Source: Candidatus Gastranaerophilales bacterium
Lineage (GTDB): Bacteria; Cyanobacteriota; Vampirovibrionia; Gastranaerophilales; Gastranaerophilaceae
Assembly (NCBI GenBank): GCA_016280955.1
Contig: JAEEHV010000027.1
Span: 1-54,493, forward strand
Length of the DNA: 54,493 bases
Reading direction: 5' to 3'
In this document: positions 54,463-54,493 of the stretch, one piece after another
Layout: each line of letters starts with the position of its first letter
Numbering within the stretch: position 1 is the first letter of the stretch
Notes under the pieces: generated by a model
What the model was told of the DNA's origin: nothing
Database searches by the model: none
Seen by the model: only the letters and a program-made list of their open reading frames with translations
Program-made: the position numbers and the translations under genes

Positions 54463-54493
54463 CCAATAGTCCTTTCAAATCCTCGCGAGAAAT
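54443..54493 (-). CDS. 3' end of the gene upstream of infB (truncated by window)
   Basis: Reading in from the window edge on the minus strand gives ISREDLKGLLDGQLKS followed by TAG at 54443-54445, overlapping the infB start by 20 bp. In many bacteria the gene here is ylxR or another nusA-operon member, but 16 residues are too few to name it. A second frame is also open over this short stretch. Confidence 0.35.
   Translation of the reverse strand: MSREDLKGLLDGQLKS

Overview
This 54.5 kb window is chromosomal DNA from a low-GC bacterium. Genes are densely packed, with short or overlapping junctions, and I see no phage, insertion sequence, CRISPR array, tRNA or rRNA. The lptC and lptA genes imply an outer membrane. 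Low GC, an outer membrane, spmA/spmB in a diderm, and several lineage-specific proteins beginning with an MQI...NFKG-type motif make me think of the non-photosynthetic sister group of Cyanobacteria (Vampirovibrionia/Gastranaerophilales). That assignment is inference and was not tested by any search.

Layout. 1-2.8 kb: the 3' end of pnp, a small membrane protein, and a redox cluster (C_GCAxxG_C_C protein, CcdA-like protein, membrane thioredoxin). 2.7-12.8 kb: spmA/spmB, a 2136-residue coiled-coil protein, a FAD-linked oxidase, cutA and a putative zinc peptidase. 12.9-15 kb: groES-groEL. 15-18.6 kb: a five-HTH protein, a small membrane protein, HIT protein-speE, an ankyrin protein and a STAS-like protein. 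18.6-19.3 kb: the only long gene-free stretch, with a candidate stand-alone RNA and a palindromic repeat. 19.3-31.3 kb: a large unknown protein, gpmI, a SNF2 helicase, a glycosyltransferase, a soluble histidine kinase and mfd. 31.5-39.7 kb: murA, valS, a GGDEF/HD-GYP protein and a Y-family polymerase. 39.8-54.5 kb: unknown proteins, a glutamate-cysteine ligase-like gene, rsmA, lptC-lptA-TPR, two NF-motif proteins, comEC, a TPR membrane protein and infB.

Two regulatory patterns stand out. First, five genes of unknown function (starting at 15034, 21060, 39824, 45242 and 45709) share an upstream element: GCAAAA, a T-rich 17-18 bp spacer and a TAATAT-like hexamer, always 47-54 bp before the start codon. 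Three of these five genes also carry a short N-terminal motif ending in NFxG or similar. Together they look like an undescribed regulon of lineage-specific proteins. Second, at least six genes (the C_GCAxxG_C_C gene, spmA, mfd, rsmA, lptC, comEC) have a promoter -10 hexamer only 6-7 bp before the ATG and no Shine-Dalgarno sequence, so their mRNAs should be leaderless.

Other points of interest are a GGDEF/HD-GYP protein whose HD metal motif is degenerate, a 19 bp palindrome on the -35 box of mfd, and a candidate RNA whose predicted start coincides with the first base of a 10-bp closing stem.
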